Source: Okapia johnstoni (Eukaryota > Chordata > Mammalia > Artiodactyla > Giraffidae). Taken from it: DNA of 64,000 bases. Below, in pieces: positions 38,101-47,483 of the stretch. The stretch is taken from NCBI GenBank assembly GCA_024291935.2, contig CM044315.1, positions 56,766,385 through 56,830,384 on the forward strand, in the 5' to 3' direction. A model generated the notes under the pieces. It was not told the DNA's origin. It did no database searches and saw nothing but the letters and a program-made list of their open reading frames with translations. A program made the translations under genes and the position numbers. How positions within the stretch are numbered: the stretch's first letter is position 1; the number at the start of each line of letters is the position of its first letter.

Positions 38101-41100
38101 AAATTTTTAAAGATTATCAAAATTTTTATTCTACATATTAAGAATATATCTCATGTCCTCCTTAGAAAAATTGTGTATTTTGTTCCACATAAAGCCTTCA
38201 TTAACCTTTCAACTATTAAGTGTGTATATGTGTGTGTTACTTTGAAAGATAGTAGAGTAACTCTCAAATCTTAGTGCATATCACAGTCACTAGAGATATT
38301 CACCAACAACTCAGGTTCAACTGATTAAATATGTCAGGATATTCTTTTTAAGTCATATCTCACTCAGAAGATTCTTATAGTGAAGATGCCCAGATCAGTA
38401 TCTGGAAGCTACTAAATTAGTGAACCAATAGCAAAAATTTCTAGATCAATAATTCCTAGCTACATAGGAATTCTGATAGATTCTGTACTGTATAGAAGAG
38501 AGTATGCTTTTAATAGGCACATTGATGTTTCTGATTGTGTGGTCCATGGACCGCACTTTAAATGCTGTTGAGTCTCAAGGCCCTGTGACTTGCTCTCGCG
38601 CGGCTCTAAGTCCTCATTTTAGCTTTGCCATCAAAGGCTCTGGCATCTTGAGCAAGTGGCTCTGAGCTTCAGTTTCCTCATCTATAATGTGAGATCAGAA
38701 TTTCCTGAGGAAAATACCAATAAGTAGGCACAATAATTTCAATAATGTTAAGCTGATTGAACAGCAATGTAATGACATTACTTAAATTCATTCAGAATAT
38801 GCTTTATATCACACAAAATTTAATCATGAAAATATAATTTTGCAAAAGACAATTTGAAAGAATTATTTGCAATATCTAAATATTTTATGCTGTATAAAAT
38901 GAATTGTGATAAAATTCTATTAAAATAAACTTCCCTGATGCTTTTTAAAATATATTTCAAATTTTTCAGTCATATAAATATTAAAACTAAACAAAATACT
39001 AATAATTGCAGTAATTTCTAGTGAAAAGATAGTAAAAAGGAATGAGATATGCACAACCTTTTAAATTTTTGAATTATGACAGAATTTGTTGTTAAGCATA
39101 GCTCCTTTATGAAATAAGTACAGGCTTTAGGCTTTTTATAAGTATTTTTAAAAATTATAGTTAAAAGAAATATATTTCACCATTTTTTTTGCCTTCCACT
39201 TAGGGCCAAGAAGTAATGACATGAATAATCCAACTTATATTGGATTTGAGCGAGATGTATTCCGAACAATTGCAGATTATTTTCTAGATCTCCCTGAACC
39301 TCTACTTACCTTTGAATATTATGAATTATTTGTGAACATTTTGGGTATGTATAGATTTTTCCTTATTATTTAGATTTATTTTACTGGTTTCCAAGTCCCC
39401 CATAATTTAAAAGATCTAAAAGTATAGATAACTATGAAAGTGGCAGGCTATAAATTATTTTAAAATTCAGGAATATTCTGGTTGCTGTTATGTTTTCCAG
39501 TCATTCAAATATACCATTCTAACACCAATTCTCTACCCCAATCATGTCTTGCAGTTCAGTTCATTTCTGACACTACCTAGAGTTAACCCAGACCCTAAAA
39601 GTTGAGGGCAAAGTTATTCAACTTAGATACTAACTACCCAGGACTAGCTTAAACCCCACAGATTAAGGGCTCAGTTTATCAAGACTGTCCTCACTTCATA
39701 CAGGAGCTGCAAATGGGGTCCTCAGGTTTAATAGCCCTTCTCCCTGGCTAATTACCAAACCCAGGGATTCCCACAACCCCCCTGAGGTTTAATAATTCAC
39801 TGTAATGGTTTTCAGAACTCTGGAAAGTGCTTTACCTAATGATCACCAGTTTATTATAAAGTATATAAGTCAGGAGTTAGCCAAGTGGAAGAGAGATATA
39901 GGGCAAGAAATGGGAGTAAGAGCTGTGCAGAGCTTCTATGTTCCCTTCAGGAATGTCACTCTCCCAAGTTTGTCCATGTATTTACCAACTGGTAAGCTCC
40001 CATAGCTGTGTTGTTTCCATTTTAATTTGAGGTTTCACTACATAGACATGGTTGATTAAATCACTGGTCATTGTTGATTAAGTTTGATCTCTACCACCAC
40101 CAACCACCCTACCACCCCCTCCAGGGAGGTATGCATGTGTGCATGCTAAGTCACTTCAGTCGTGTCTGACTCTTTGTGACACTATGGGCTTTAGCCTGCC
40201 CAGCTCCTCTGTCCATGGGATTCTCCAGGCAAGAATACTGGAGTGAGTTGCCATGCTGTTCTCCAGGGAATGTTCCTGACCCAGGGATTGAACCTGTGTC
40301 TCTTAAATCTCCTAAGGTGGGTTCTTTACCACTTAGCGCCACCTGGGAAACACCAGAATCAAGTGAAGTGAAAGTCGCTCAGTCATGTCCAACTCTTTGT
40401 GACCCCATGAACTATAGTTCATGGAATTCTCCAGGCCAGAATACTGGAGTGGGTAGCCATTCCCTTCTCCAGGGAATCTTCCCAACCCAGGGATCAAACC
40501 CAAGTCTCCTTGAGGTAGGACTAAAATTCCAACCTTCTAAGCAAGGCCAGCACTGGTGGTGGTTTAGTAGTTAAGTCATGTCTGACTCTTGCGACCAAAG
40601 AGACTGTAGCCTGCCAAACTCCTCTCTCCATGGGGTTCTCCAGGCAAGAAGACTGGAGTGGGTTGCCATTTCCTTCTCCAGGGGATCTTCCCAACCAAGG
40701 AATCAAACCCTGGTCCCCTGCATTGCAGTTAGATTCTTTACTCAACTTTACTCAGGCCAGCCCTAAGTCAACTCATTAGCATAAACTGAAGAGTGCTCAA
40801 ATAGGCTCATTGTGAAGAATGAAAGGCTCCAATCACTCTGAAAATTGCTTGGGTTTTAGGAGCTATGTACCAGGTACCTGAGAGAAAAATCATATGTATG
40901 TTTTCTTAAACTACAGTTGTCTTATAATTAAGAGCTTTCTAATACTTGTAGACTGAAAGTAGATATTTTTAATGTATTTGACTCAATCCATTTAATTAGA
41001 TTGTTGAAATAAATTTTAAAATTATTTTCATCACAAGTTGGAAAACCTCTAGTCTTGCACTTTGTAACTGAATGTTGCATGTGTCCTATTTAAGTGGCTT

Positions 41101-44100
41101 CTGAATTAAGCAGCTGCTATTTGTACTATACTAACAATATGTACTATAGTGATGCTTTATTTTTTTAATGTTACTGTTTTTGTTTTATTTTTTTCCACTA
41201 TCATACAGTTGCATCTTAATTTTTGTTTCATTTCCTGGTAGTTGTTTGTGGCTACGTCACAGTTTCAGATAGACCCAGTGGGATACATAAAATCCAAGAT
41301 GATCCACAGTCTTCAAAAATTCTTCATTTAAACAATCTGAATTCCTTCAAATCAACTGAGTGTCTTCTTCTCAGTCTTCTTCATAAAGACAAAACAAAAG
41401 AAGAATCAGATACTACTGAGAGACTGCAGATAAGTGATCAAGGATTTCAAGAAAAATATGCTAAGAAAATGCAGCTAGTTAATTTAAAAAACAGAAGAGC
41501 CAGTGCTAATGACATAATGGGAGGAAGTTGTCATAATTTAGCAGGCTTAAGTAGAATGCATGTTCTATCCTCTAACATCAAACCAAGGTGCTATTCATTA
41601 GAAGGAATTGTAGATTTACCAGGGAGTTCAAGTAAAGCGGTCTCCAGTGTCTTCCATCAATCTGTTCTGAACATAGAAGGACAAAATAATAAGCAATCTT
41701 TAGAGTCTGAGACCAAACAGGAATCCCTAATGAATCTTCATTCAGAGGAAAGTATTCAAAAGCCATTCTCTGTTGGTTATAAAAGAACCTCTGCTTTGAC
41801 CATTCAAGACCAAGAGGAGTTATATAATGGAAAGTGCAAACCAAAACAGCTTTGTAGATCTCAGAGTTTACTTTTAAGAGGTAGTACAAGAAGGAATAGT
41901 TATATTAATATGCCAGTGGCTGAAATTATCATGAAACCAAATCTTGGACAAGGCAGCACCAGTGTGCAAACAGCTATGGAAGGTGAACTCGGAGAGTCTA
42001 GTACCACAATCAATAAAAGACTCTGCAAAAGTACAATAGAACTTTCAGAAAACTCTTTACCTCCAGCTTCTTCTATGTTGACTGGCACACAAAGTAAGGT
42101 TGATGCTTTCAATGCATGTAATATTAATTTTTAGTGTTTACTAACCCTGTTTTGCTTACCTGGCTTTTCTTCTCTGAAATTGCTTAATTTTTTTCTCCAA
42201 AAGAAAAATTTCTTGTTGTAGAAGACTTGTCATGGCATAACCAAGATTTATTCTACTTACCTAAAGCACTCCTTTTCTTTGCCTTAAATTTCCTTTATTC
42301 TGAGTCACTGTTTATAATTGGTGAAAGATTTTCAGTCCTTCATAATCCAATGGGTTACGAAGAAAATAACGAGTATCTTACCATGCTTTTGAAGAATGTG
42401 TAAATTTTGTGGAATAGTTAAAAGAAACAAAATATTAAAATATTATTTTGCCTTCCTTATATAACTGTATGCTGGTGGTATTAAAACAACTAGTGTCATT
42501 GATATTTTTTTTTTTCTGGGGGGTGACTTTGCTTTCCTAGGTTTGCTGCAACCTCATTTAGAGAGGGTTGCCATCGATGCACTTCAGTTATGTTGTTTGT
42601 TACTTCCCCCACCAAATCGTAGAAAGCTTCAACTTTTAATGCGCATGATTTCTCGAATGAGTCAAAATGTTGATATGCCCCAACTTCATGATGCAATGGG
42701 TACAAGATCATTGGTAAGTTGATTTCTTAAGGAAAGAATAAGTCTGAATCATACACCACCACCACCACCATCCCCCACCCCCAGCAGAAAAAAAAAAGAA
42801 AGAAAACCAAACTAAGAATACTACTCAAATGATGTCATGGTCTTGAAATCCTAGATTGTTCAGTTTAAAAGACTTGAAAGTCTAACCTTCCCTAGCACCA
42901 GAATGCACATTAATCCTTTGTGCCCAGTCTTTTATACTTTCACATCTTGATCTTTGTATTGTCTCAGGACTTTGCCTCTTCATTCATTCTATATTAGAAT
43001 GAGTCAGACTGTCAGACCATATTATATTGCCTCGTGCCAATTCTGTTTGGTGGGGAAGAAGAGAAGATATAGTTACTACTGAAAGCTGAAGGGCACTGTA
43101 ACCCTTGAAATAGAGAATTAATGGGAAATTCATGTGTAGTAAGTCAGAGTGTTTCAGATACTCTGGCAGTAGAAAAGTTGTATTTGATATATTACATGAA
43201 TTAGGATGGCTTGTCACTGTAGGCAGGAAGTTGGGAGAACTTCTGTGAAATAGTCTTCTGCTCCATATGAAGATGAGGGATGAGGCATTCATATGCAGAT
43301 CCCCATTGGAAATGAACTCTTGAAATTGTACCTCTAATATGTCTCTCTCTGTGTCTATTAAGAACTGCCACTTCCTCAGAGCACAGCTTCGATTTACAGG
43401 ATGTTCTTGTAGCAAGGAATCAGTAGCTAAGTTCTGTTCTTCCACTCAGTAGGGACAGTTTTTAATACTAACAGACCTAATATAAAGAGAAAGAATTACT
43501 CTCAAGTGTGGCACCACTAAAAAGCATAGGGAAGTTTGTAGGGCAAGATGTTTAGAGGGATATGAGTAGAAAGAAGATAATTTTGATTTTACACTTTTTG
43601 AGTTAGGTTATAGGACGTCCAAGTGAAATTTATCCTACAGCGTGTTGGAAACGTGAACCTGGTAAAAAAGGATCAGGGCCGAAGGTACATATTTTGGAAA
43701 GTGGTAGCTGAAGGTTATGGGAGTAAAGGAACTCTGCAAAGTTGAAGACAAAAAGAATAAAAATCTGAGGACTGAAACTTAGAAGAAGATAGGGAAAACC
43801 TGCCAGGCATGTAGAAATAAAACCAAAAATAGTTCAATAAATGTGCTTAGCATCTATTATGTGCACAATACCTAAAATACAATTCTGCATTCAAATTATT
43901 TTAGAATGAAGTGTGTGTTTGTGTGGGCCTTATTAAATTAATCCCACAAAAACACAAATAGAATATATAACATATAAACACAAGTGGTTACAAGGTTAGC
44001 ACCATATATCTTTTGAAACGAAAATAGTGTGTGAAAGGGTGCATGCATGTGTGTCTTATATTTGGTGGCTTATATGGATACAAATGAGAATAAATTAGTT

Positions 44101-47100
44101 TTGAAAACCAAAATTTATTCCAGGATTTAAAGATCATCATGATGGAACTGAACAATACATATATTGTTTTTAAAGACTGATGGAATAGCATTAAAAGCTA
44201 TTTTCCAGTTTCAAAAGATATAAAGATATATGGTGCCAACCTTGTAACCACGTGTGTTTATATTTTATATATTCTCCTATTTGTGTTTTTTGGGATTAAT
44301 TTTATAAGTCACTCTTCTCTAACAGTCTTTATGCTGTGCTGTGCTTAGTCATGTCTGACTCTTTACAACCCTGGGGACTGTAGCCTGCCAGGCTCCTCTG
44401 TCCAGGGGGATTCTCCAGGCAAGAATACTGGAGTGGGTTGCCATGCCCTTCTCCAAGGGATCTTCCGAACCTAGGTGTCCCACATTGCAGGCAGATTCTT
44501 TACCATCTGAGCCACCAGGGAAGCCCAAGAATACTGGAGTCAGTAGCCTATCCCCTTCATGCCTTCTCCAGGGGAACTTCATGACTCAGGGGCACCATAT
44601 TTATATGGTATTAATGGAATCTGTGTGTTTACTAATAAAATTGTGACAAAGTTAAAAAGCTAAGTCTTCTGTAATCATTTGGAATTTATATTAAGGAAAT
44701 ACTTAACAAGTAGTAAAACAAAAAAATTGGCATTTTATTCTTCCTAATGTTATGTTATTGTCCTCATTTTTTAAGTTGAAGTTGGCTTATCACTTTATCT
44801 CAATCTGTTAGCATAATGCTACCTAGAATTTACTGATACTCTAATTTATATAAAACCTTAAGCTTTTAAATTCACATCTTTTATTATGTTTCTAGATGAT
44901 ACACACTTTTTCTCGGAGTGTGTTACGCTGTGCTGAAGAAGTAGATCTTGATGAGCTTCTTGCTGCAAGATTAGTTTCTTTCTTGATGGATCATCAACAG
45001 GAAATTCTTCAAGTGCCTTCTTACCTACAGGCTGCAGTAGAGAAACATCTTGACTACTTAAGAAAGGGCCATGTATGTATTGTAAGTCTTAAAATTCTTT
45101 GCATTAATCTATTGCAAGTGGCAAACTCATCTCAAACTAGCCTTATCAAAAAGGGAGACTATTTCAGGTCACCTAAATAACCTTCAAAAGTCAGGAATAT
45201 AGACAGAATATGGAGATTCTAATAGCCAGAGGACTCTTTTCCATCCCTTTATCCTTTATTTCCATTTCAGTCCTATAGTTGAAAACTGGATCCTTCACAT
45301 GATGGGATATGGTTGATTAAAGTGAAAGTAACTCAGTCATGTCTGACCCTCTGTGACCCCATGGACTGTATAGTCCATGGAATTCTCCAGGCCAGAATAT
45401 TGGAGTGGGTAGCCTTTCCCTTCTCCAGGGGATCTTCCCAACCCAAGGATCGAACCCAGGTCTCCCCCATTGCAGGCGGATTCTTTACCAGCTGAGCCAC
45501 AAGGGAAGCCCAAGAATACTGGAGTGGGTAGCCTATCCCTTCTCCAGTGGATCTTCCTGACCCAGGGATCAAACTGGGGTCTCCTGCATTGCAGGCAGAT
45601 TCTTTACCAACTGAGCTATGAGGGAAGCCCTACGGTCCATTAAAGCTCTTTGCATTCCATGTGGGAAAAGAACCATTCCTTCTCCTTTGATTTGAAAAGT
45701 TATTGATATGGACTCATATTGGCCCAATCTAGGTTAAATGCACATTTTTCAAGTGGTTGAGGGTGAGTGAGTTGGAGAGAGGGCCATACTCTGAGTGACT
45801 CTACATAGATTAGAGAATAATCAGTCATTCAAAAAAAAGTAAGGATAGTTGGGTAGAATGGGAAGGAGAGAAGGAATCTAAGCAGCCAAAAACAATTCAT
45901 CTGTTCTACTCAGTCTTTGATTTGCCCAGCATATATATTCATGTTTCTTCCTATGCATACCATTCTAATTTTGCCATGACTTACCATAATTATAACTATC
46001 CCCTACAATTTCTTTCTCTTGTCTACAGATGTTAGAGGCCCTGCCCATATTCTTACACCTCAAAAATTGTAGATGAACACTTTCACTATTACTATTTCAA
46101 AACATTAGTGTTTTAAGATGAATTAAAATATCATGTTGATTGTTACTGTTTCATATTTAAAAGGATAAAATCCATGGTTAATGGTACTAATGATGATTTT
46201 ACATTATTAATATCTTATGTACATCCCCATTTTATGGATGAGACAAATCAAGACAAGTTTAAATAACTTGCTGATGGTTATAAAGCTGTAGTAGGTTGTA
46301 GGACTGGGAATGAGACCCTACTGACTTATTGCTTCTCTGCTGCATAATACAGTTTTAAGTGTTGAATGTTTGGTGGCAAAATAATATGAACAAAATTCCA
46401 TTGAAAGAATTATTTACCAAATAGGAACATGACCTGAATTAATAGATTTGACTGTATCATTTTGTTCTTTACAGATTAAAAATCCTGGAGATGGAGTGAT
46501 TGCCCCTTTGCCAACGTATTCATACTGTAAGCAGATCAGTGCTCAGGAGTTTGATGAACAGAAAGTTTCTACCTCTCAAGCTGCAATTGCAGAACTTTTA
46601 GAGAATATTATTAAAAATAAGAGTTTGCCTCTAAAGGAGAAAAGGAGAAAACTAAAACAGGTAAGAGAATGAATAATTTCCTAATCATAAATATTTTCTA
46701 ATATGCTATTGCTGTTTGTTATTTAATAGCATTTAGAATCTAATTTCTTATTTTAATATTTTGAATTTTGCATATCATATATATATATAACCTATGTATT
46801 TCTACCTGCTTAGTTTTACTCTGTCCGGAAGTTAATAATAACAATAATAGCATATACTCTCCTTTATGTCGAGTATTTTGTATTTATAGCATGGATTACC
46901 TTGGGAAAATAATTATAAACTTTAGATTATAATATGTACATTTTAGTGACTCATCATTGCCTTTTAGAATCTTTAGCTCTATATCAAAGCACTGTAGCCA
47001 CATGATTCTGGCATGTCCAATTCCAGATCTGAGAAACTCGAAGAAATATGAAATATACTAACTAGATCCCATGACCTTCATGGTGTTACCAATGAGAAGA

Positions 47101-47483
47101 AAGAACATCTGGAATTTAGGTGAATTAATACCAGAAGAGAATCCTAGAGAATTAATGCTAACTAGGCTCCAAGAAATATTACAAGATACCTTTCATATGA
47201 GAAAGTGGAGGGAGAAGCAAGGATAAAGTAAAAGGATATTCATCAAATACATGTTTGAGAAAAGCACTGAATCCTTATAAAGTCTTGACCAGTGGCTTCA
47301 GCTAATGTTAAATATCCTCTAATTCTTCACCCCATTTTTAAGTTTCAGAAGGAATATCCCTTAATATATCAGAAAAGATTTCCAACCTCTGAAAGTGAAG
47401 CAGCACTTTTCGGTGACAAACCTACAATCAAGCAACCAATGCTATTTTTAAGAAAACCAAAGTTTCGTAGTTTAAGATACTAA
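27232..47483 (+). CDS. DEPDC1: DEPDC1, DEP domain-containing protein 1 (12 coding exons, 812 aa)
   Basis: Coding segments: 27232-27279, 30341-30606, 32992-33148, 33816-33934, 34362-34492, 36707-36754, 39204-39344, 41242-42093, 42541-42713, 44896-45072, 46475-46660, 47343-47483. They sum to 2439 nt (812 residues plus stop). All introns are GT-AG and all phases join without a stop. The human protein is 811 aa; the extra residue here is a C-terminal Tyr. Residues about 20-108 form the DEP domain ([11 protein letters not shown] core). Residues about 190-304 and 588-700 read as a RhoGAP-like fold ([34 protein letters not shown]) split by the 284-residue exon 8 insert. Known family role: a proliferation-associated, mitotic nuclear protein reported to bind ZNF224 and repress A20/TNFAIP3 transcription. 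No canonical arginine-finger motif is visible, so GAP activity is doubtful. Nothing suggests a pseudogene. Confidence 0.97.
27868..27950 (+). repeat. MIR SINE fragment (intron 1)
   Basis: GTTATGTGACATTAGGAGG, then AGCATCAGTTTCTCCACTGG: the MIR core. Confidence 0.6.
28205..28898 (-). mobile_element. Older L1, inverted segment (intron 1)
   Basis: The minus strand encodes the L1 ORF2 C-terminal region ([20 protein letters not shown]) and upstream sequence. A BovA fragment interrupts it at 28671-28762. The element continues forward after 28899, so this is a second inversion-type insertion. Confidence 0.88.
28671..28762 (-). mobile_element. BovA SINE fragment inside the L1
   Basis: Reversed tRNA-related unit: CCCAGGGATTGAACCTGG, CATTGCAGGCAGATTGTTTA, ending GGAAGCCC. 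Confidence 0.85.
29076..29147 (+). repeat. (TA)n(TG)n...(AC)n compound microsatellite
   Basis: TA units, then about 9 TG units, a short spacer, then about 16 AC units. The TG and AC halves are complementary and could form a hairpin. Confidence 0.95.
29148..29341 (-). mobile_element. Bov-tA SINE, antisense (intron 1)
   Basis: Reversed BovA (CTCAGTCATGTCTAACCC...) to the tRNA-related end GAGCTACCTGGGAAGCCC, inserted in the L1 3' UTR beside the microsatellite. Confidence 0.92.
29850..30040 (+). repeat. MIR SINE (intron 1)
   Basis: GTAACCTTGGTCAAGTTATT, TCTGAAAATGGGATAATAAT, then GTGTCTGACACAAATGC. Confidence 0.8.
30341..30606 (+). CDS. DEPDC1: DEPDC1 coding exon 2 (DEP domain)
   Basis: Encodes residue 17 to the first two bases of codon 105. 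Preceded by a strong T-rich tract and CAG acceptor, followed by donor GTATTA. Holds almost the whole DEP domain: the [10 protein letters not shown] basic strand, the [14 protein letters not shown] core and the [19 protein letters not shown] helices. Ends inside the Arg codon AG|A. Confidence 0.96.
31545..32060 (+). repeat. L2 LINE relic (intron 2)
   Basis: ACTTCACCTTTCTCCCTGGA, GCCATGTCTTAATGACTTTC, then GCCTGTTAGACAGGCACTTC follow L2 ORF text; frames are destroyed. Confidence 0.65.
32563..32930 (-). mobile_element. BovB LINE 3' end, antisense (intron 2)
   Basis: Reversed 3' tail (GTTGTTGGTCAGTTGC) through TTCTCCCAGAACCACAATTC. Ends about 60 nt before the exon 3 acceptor. Confidence 0.93.
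32992..33148 (+). CDS. DEPDC1: DEPDC1 coding exon 3
   Basis: Completes codon 105 and encodes residues 106-157, a basic linker rich in Arg, Lys and Ser ([16 protein letters not shown]). Acceptor CAG at 32989-32991, donor GTAAAA. The acceptor has a short, weak pyrimidine tract, and a BovB fragment ends only about 60 nt upstream of it. Confidence 0.94.
33446..33667 (-). mobile_element. Bov-tA SINE, antisense (intron 3)
   Basis: Reversed BovA from GCTAAGTGCTAAACTGCTTC to the tRNA-related end GTGCCACCTGGGAAGCCC. Confidence 0.92.
33816..33934 (+). CDS. DEPDC1: DEPDC1 coding exon 4
   Basis: Encodes residues 158-196 and two bases of Tyr197. An acidic stretch leads into [12 protein letters not shown], the start of the RhoGAP-like region. 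Acceptor TTTTTTCAG, donor GTAAGC. Intron 3 upstream holds one Bov-tA SINE. Confidence 0.95.
34362..34492 (+). CDS. DEPDC1: DEPDC1 coding exon 5
   Basis: Completes Tyr197 and encodes residues 198-240 plus one base of codon 241 ([18 protein letters not shown], then [19 protein letters not shown]). Acceptor TTCTATTTAG. The donor reads GTTGGT, weaker than consensus (T at +3), so this junction could be used inefficiently. Confidence 0.93.
35478..36470. repeat. 1-kb A/T block (TA/TATTA-rich) in intron 5
   Basis: Almost pure A and T in irregular TATAT, TATTA and TTATAA runs. Only a few C/G islands are present (e.g. AATCACCAACAATA near 35735, ATACACACAATTTATAC near 35824). No fixed period. Confidence 0.95.
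36707..36754 (+). CDS. DEPDC1: DEPDC1 coding exon 6 (48 nt)
   Basis: A small exon of exactly 48 nt, residues 241-257 in part ([16 protein letters not shown]). It starts after TTTTTTGTGTAG and ends in the Trp codon T|GG before donor GTAAGT. Its length is divisible by three. It lies about 240 nt downstream of the 1-kb A/T block in intron 5. Confidence 0.94.
36755..39203 (+). other. DEPDC1 intron 6
   Basis: 2.4 kb of A/T-rich DNA. Contains a weak MIR core at about 38640-38705 (CAGTTTCCTCATCTATAATG) and a degenerate hAT-like stretch at about 38265-38410. No young SINE or LINE; the cleanest large intron in the gene. Confidence 0.6.
39204..39344 (+). CDS. DEPDC1: DEPDC1 coding exon 7 (RhoGAP-like helices)
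   Basis: Completes Trp257 and encodes residues 258-303. Contains [20 protein letters not shown], the most RhoGAP-like segment of the protein (the usual family pattern is a helix, then LPEPL-I/L-P/T-F/Y). Acceptor CACTTAG, donor GTATGT. Ends in codon 304, G|TT. Confidence 0.96.
39540..40110 (-). repeat. Ancient LTR-like repeat (intron 7)
   Basis: CAGTTTATTATAAAGTATAT, GAAGAGAGATATAGGGCAAG and ATGGTTGATTAAATCACTGG are landmarks of a common old mammalian LTR. I cannot name the family. Confidence 0.5.
40141..40353 (-). mobile_element. Bov-tA SINE, antisense (intron 7)
   Basis: GCTAAGTCACTTCAGTCGTG to GCGCCACCTGGGAAACACC. Confidence 0.92.
40365..40512 (-). mobile_element. BovA SINE, antisense, truncated (intron 7)
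   Basis: GTGAAAGTCGCTCAGTCATG to GGATCAAACCCAAGTCTCC; the tRNA-related head is incomplete. Confidence 0.88.
40553..40745 (-). mobile_element. BovA SINE, antisense (intron 7)
   Basis: GGTGGTTTAGTAGTTAAGTC to TTGCAGTTAGATTCTTTACT. Confidence 0.88.
41242..42093 (+). CDS. DEPDC1: DEPDC1 coding exon 8 (852 nt, isoform-specific insert)
   Basis: Encodes residues 304-588: a Ser/Asn/Gln/Lys-rich, probably disordered segment with little hydrophobic pattern ([32 protein letters not shown] stretches). Acceptor TGGTAG, donor GTAAGG. Its 852 nt equals 284 codons in phase. That matches the length difference between the human 811-aa and 527-aa isoforms, so skipping it should give a 528-aa form here. Most of the divergence from human lies in this exon. 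Confidence 0.97.
42541..42713 (+). CDS. DEPDC1: DEPDC1 coding exon 9
   Basis: Completes Ser588 and encodes residues 589-645: [20 protein letters not shown], then [20 protein letters not shown]. This matches the RhoGAP pattern of a leucine-rich helix, LP-PNR, then a long helix. It is the natural continuation of exon 7. Acceptor TTTCCTAG, donor GTAAGT, phase 0 end. Confidence 0.96.
43929..44308. repeat. Long inverted repeat in intron 9
   Basis: The left arm (43929-44027) and the right arm (44198-44308) are reverse complements over about 100 bp, at roughly 85-90 percent by eye. Shared blocks include GGTTACAAGGTTAGCACCAT versus ATGGTGCCAACCTTGTAACC. Spacer is 170 bp. The right arm has an extra ATAAAGAT. 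No clear target-site duplication. It may be a MITE or an inverted duplication. Confidence 0.85.
44333..44592 (-). mobile_element. Bov-tA2 SINE, antisense (intron 9)
   Basis: Complete first unit ending GCCACCAGGGAAGCCC, followed by a second partial BovA unit ending near GACTCAGGGG. Confidence 0.9.
44896..45072 (+). CDS. DEPDC1: DEPDC1 coding exon 10
   Basis: Encodes residues 646-704, 59 whole codons. Includes [20 protein letters not shown] and the helix [20 protein letters not shown], which fits the final helices of the RhoGAP-like fold. Acceptor TTTCTAG, donor GTATGT. The open frame runs past the donor to 45180, but the human join and the next exon show the true exon ends at 45072. Confidence 0.96.
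45319..45631 (-). mobile_element. Bov-tA2 SINE, antisense (intron 10)
   Basis: GTGAAAGTAACTCAGTCATG, first tRNA-related unit ending CCACAAGGGAAGCCC, second ending CTATGAGGGAAGCCC. Confidence 0.93.
46190..46330 (-). repeat. MIR SINE, antisense (intron 10)
   Basis: CATTTTATGGATGAGACAAA, AATAACTTGCTGATGGTTAT, GTAGGACTGGGAATGAGACC. Confidence 0.75.
46475..46660 (+). CDS. DEPDC1: DEPDC1 coding exon 11
   Basis: Encodes residues 705-766, 62 whole codons: [18 protein letters not shown], then an acidic helix and a basic tail ([20 protein letters not shown]) with coiled-coil character. Acceptor TTCTTTACAG, donor GTAAGA. Phase 0 on both sides. Confidence 0.96.
47343..47483 (+). CDS. DEPDC1: DEPDC1 coding exon 12 and stop
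   Basis: Encodes residues 767-812 and the TAA stop at 47481-47483 ([20 protein letters not shown], then a basic C-terminus ending KFRSLRY). Acceptor is TTTTTAAG, an unusual A before AG. The human sequence KLKQ|FQKEYP confirms the join. Confidence 0.95.
   Translation, partial: FQKEYPLIYQKRFPTSESEAALFGDKPTIKQPMLFLRKPKFRSLRY

Noticed and set aside
41578..41889. 103-codon minus-strand frame in DEPDC1 exon 8
   Set aside because: Antisense shadow of a real coding exon.
44896..45180. Exon 10 frame continuing to 45180 as a terminal exon
   Set aside because: The donor at 45073 and the in-phase exon 11 give the known C-terminus. The read-through residues are intronic.
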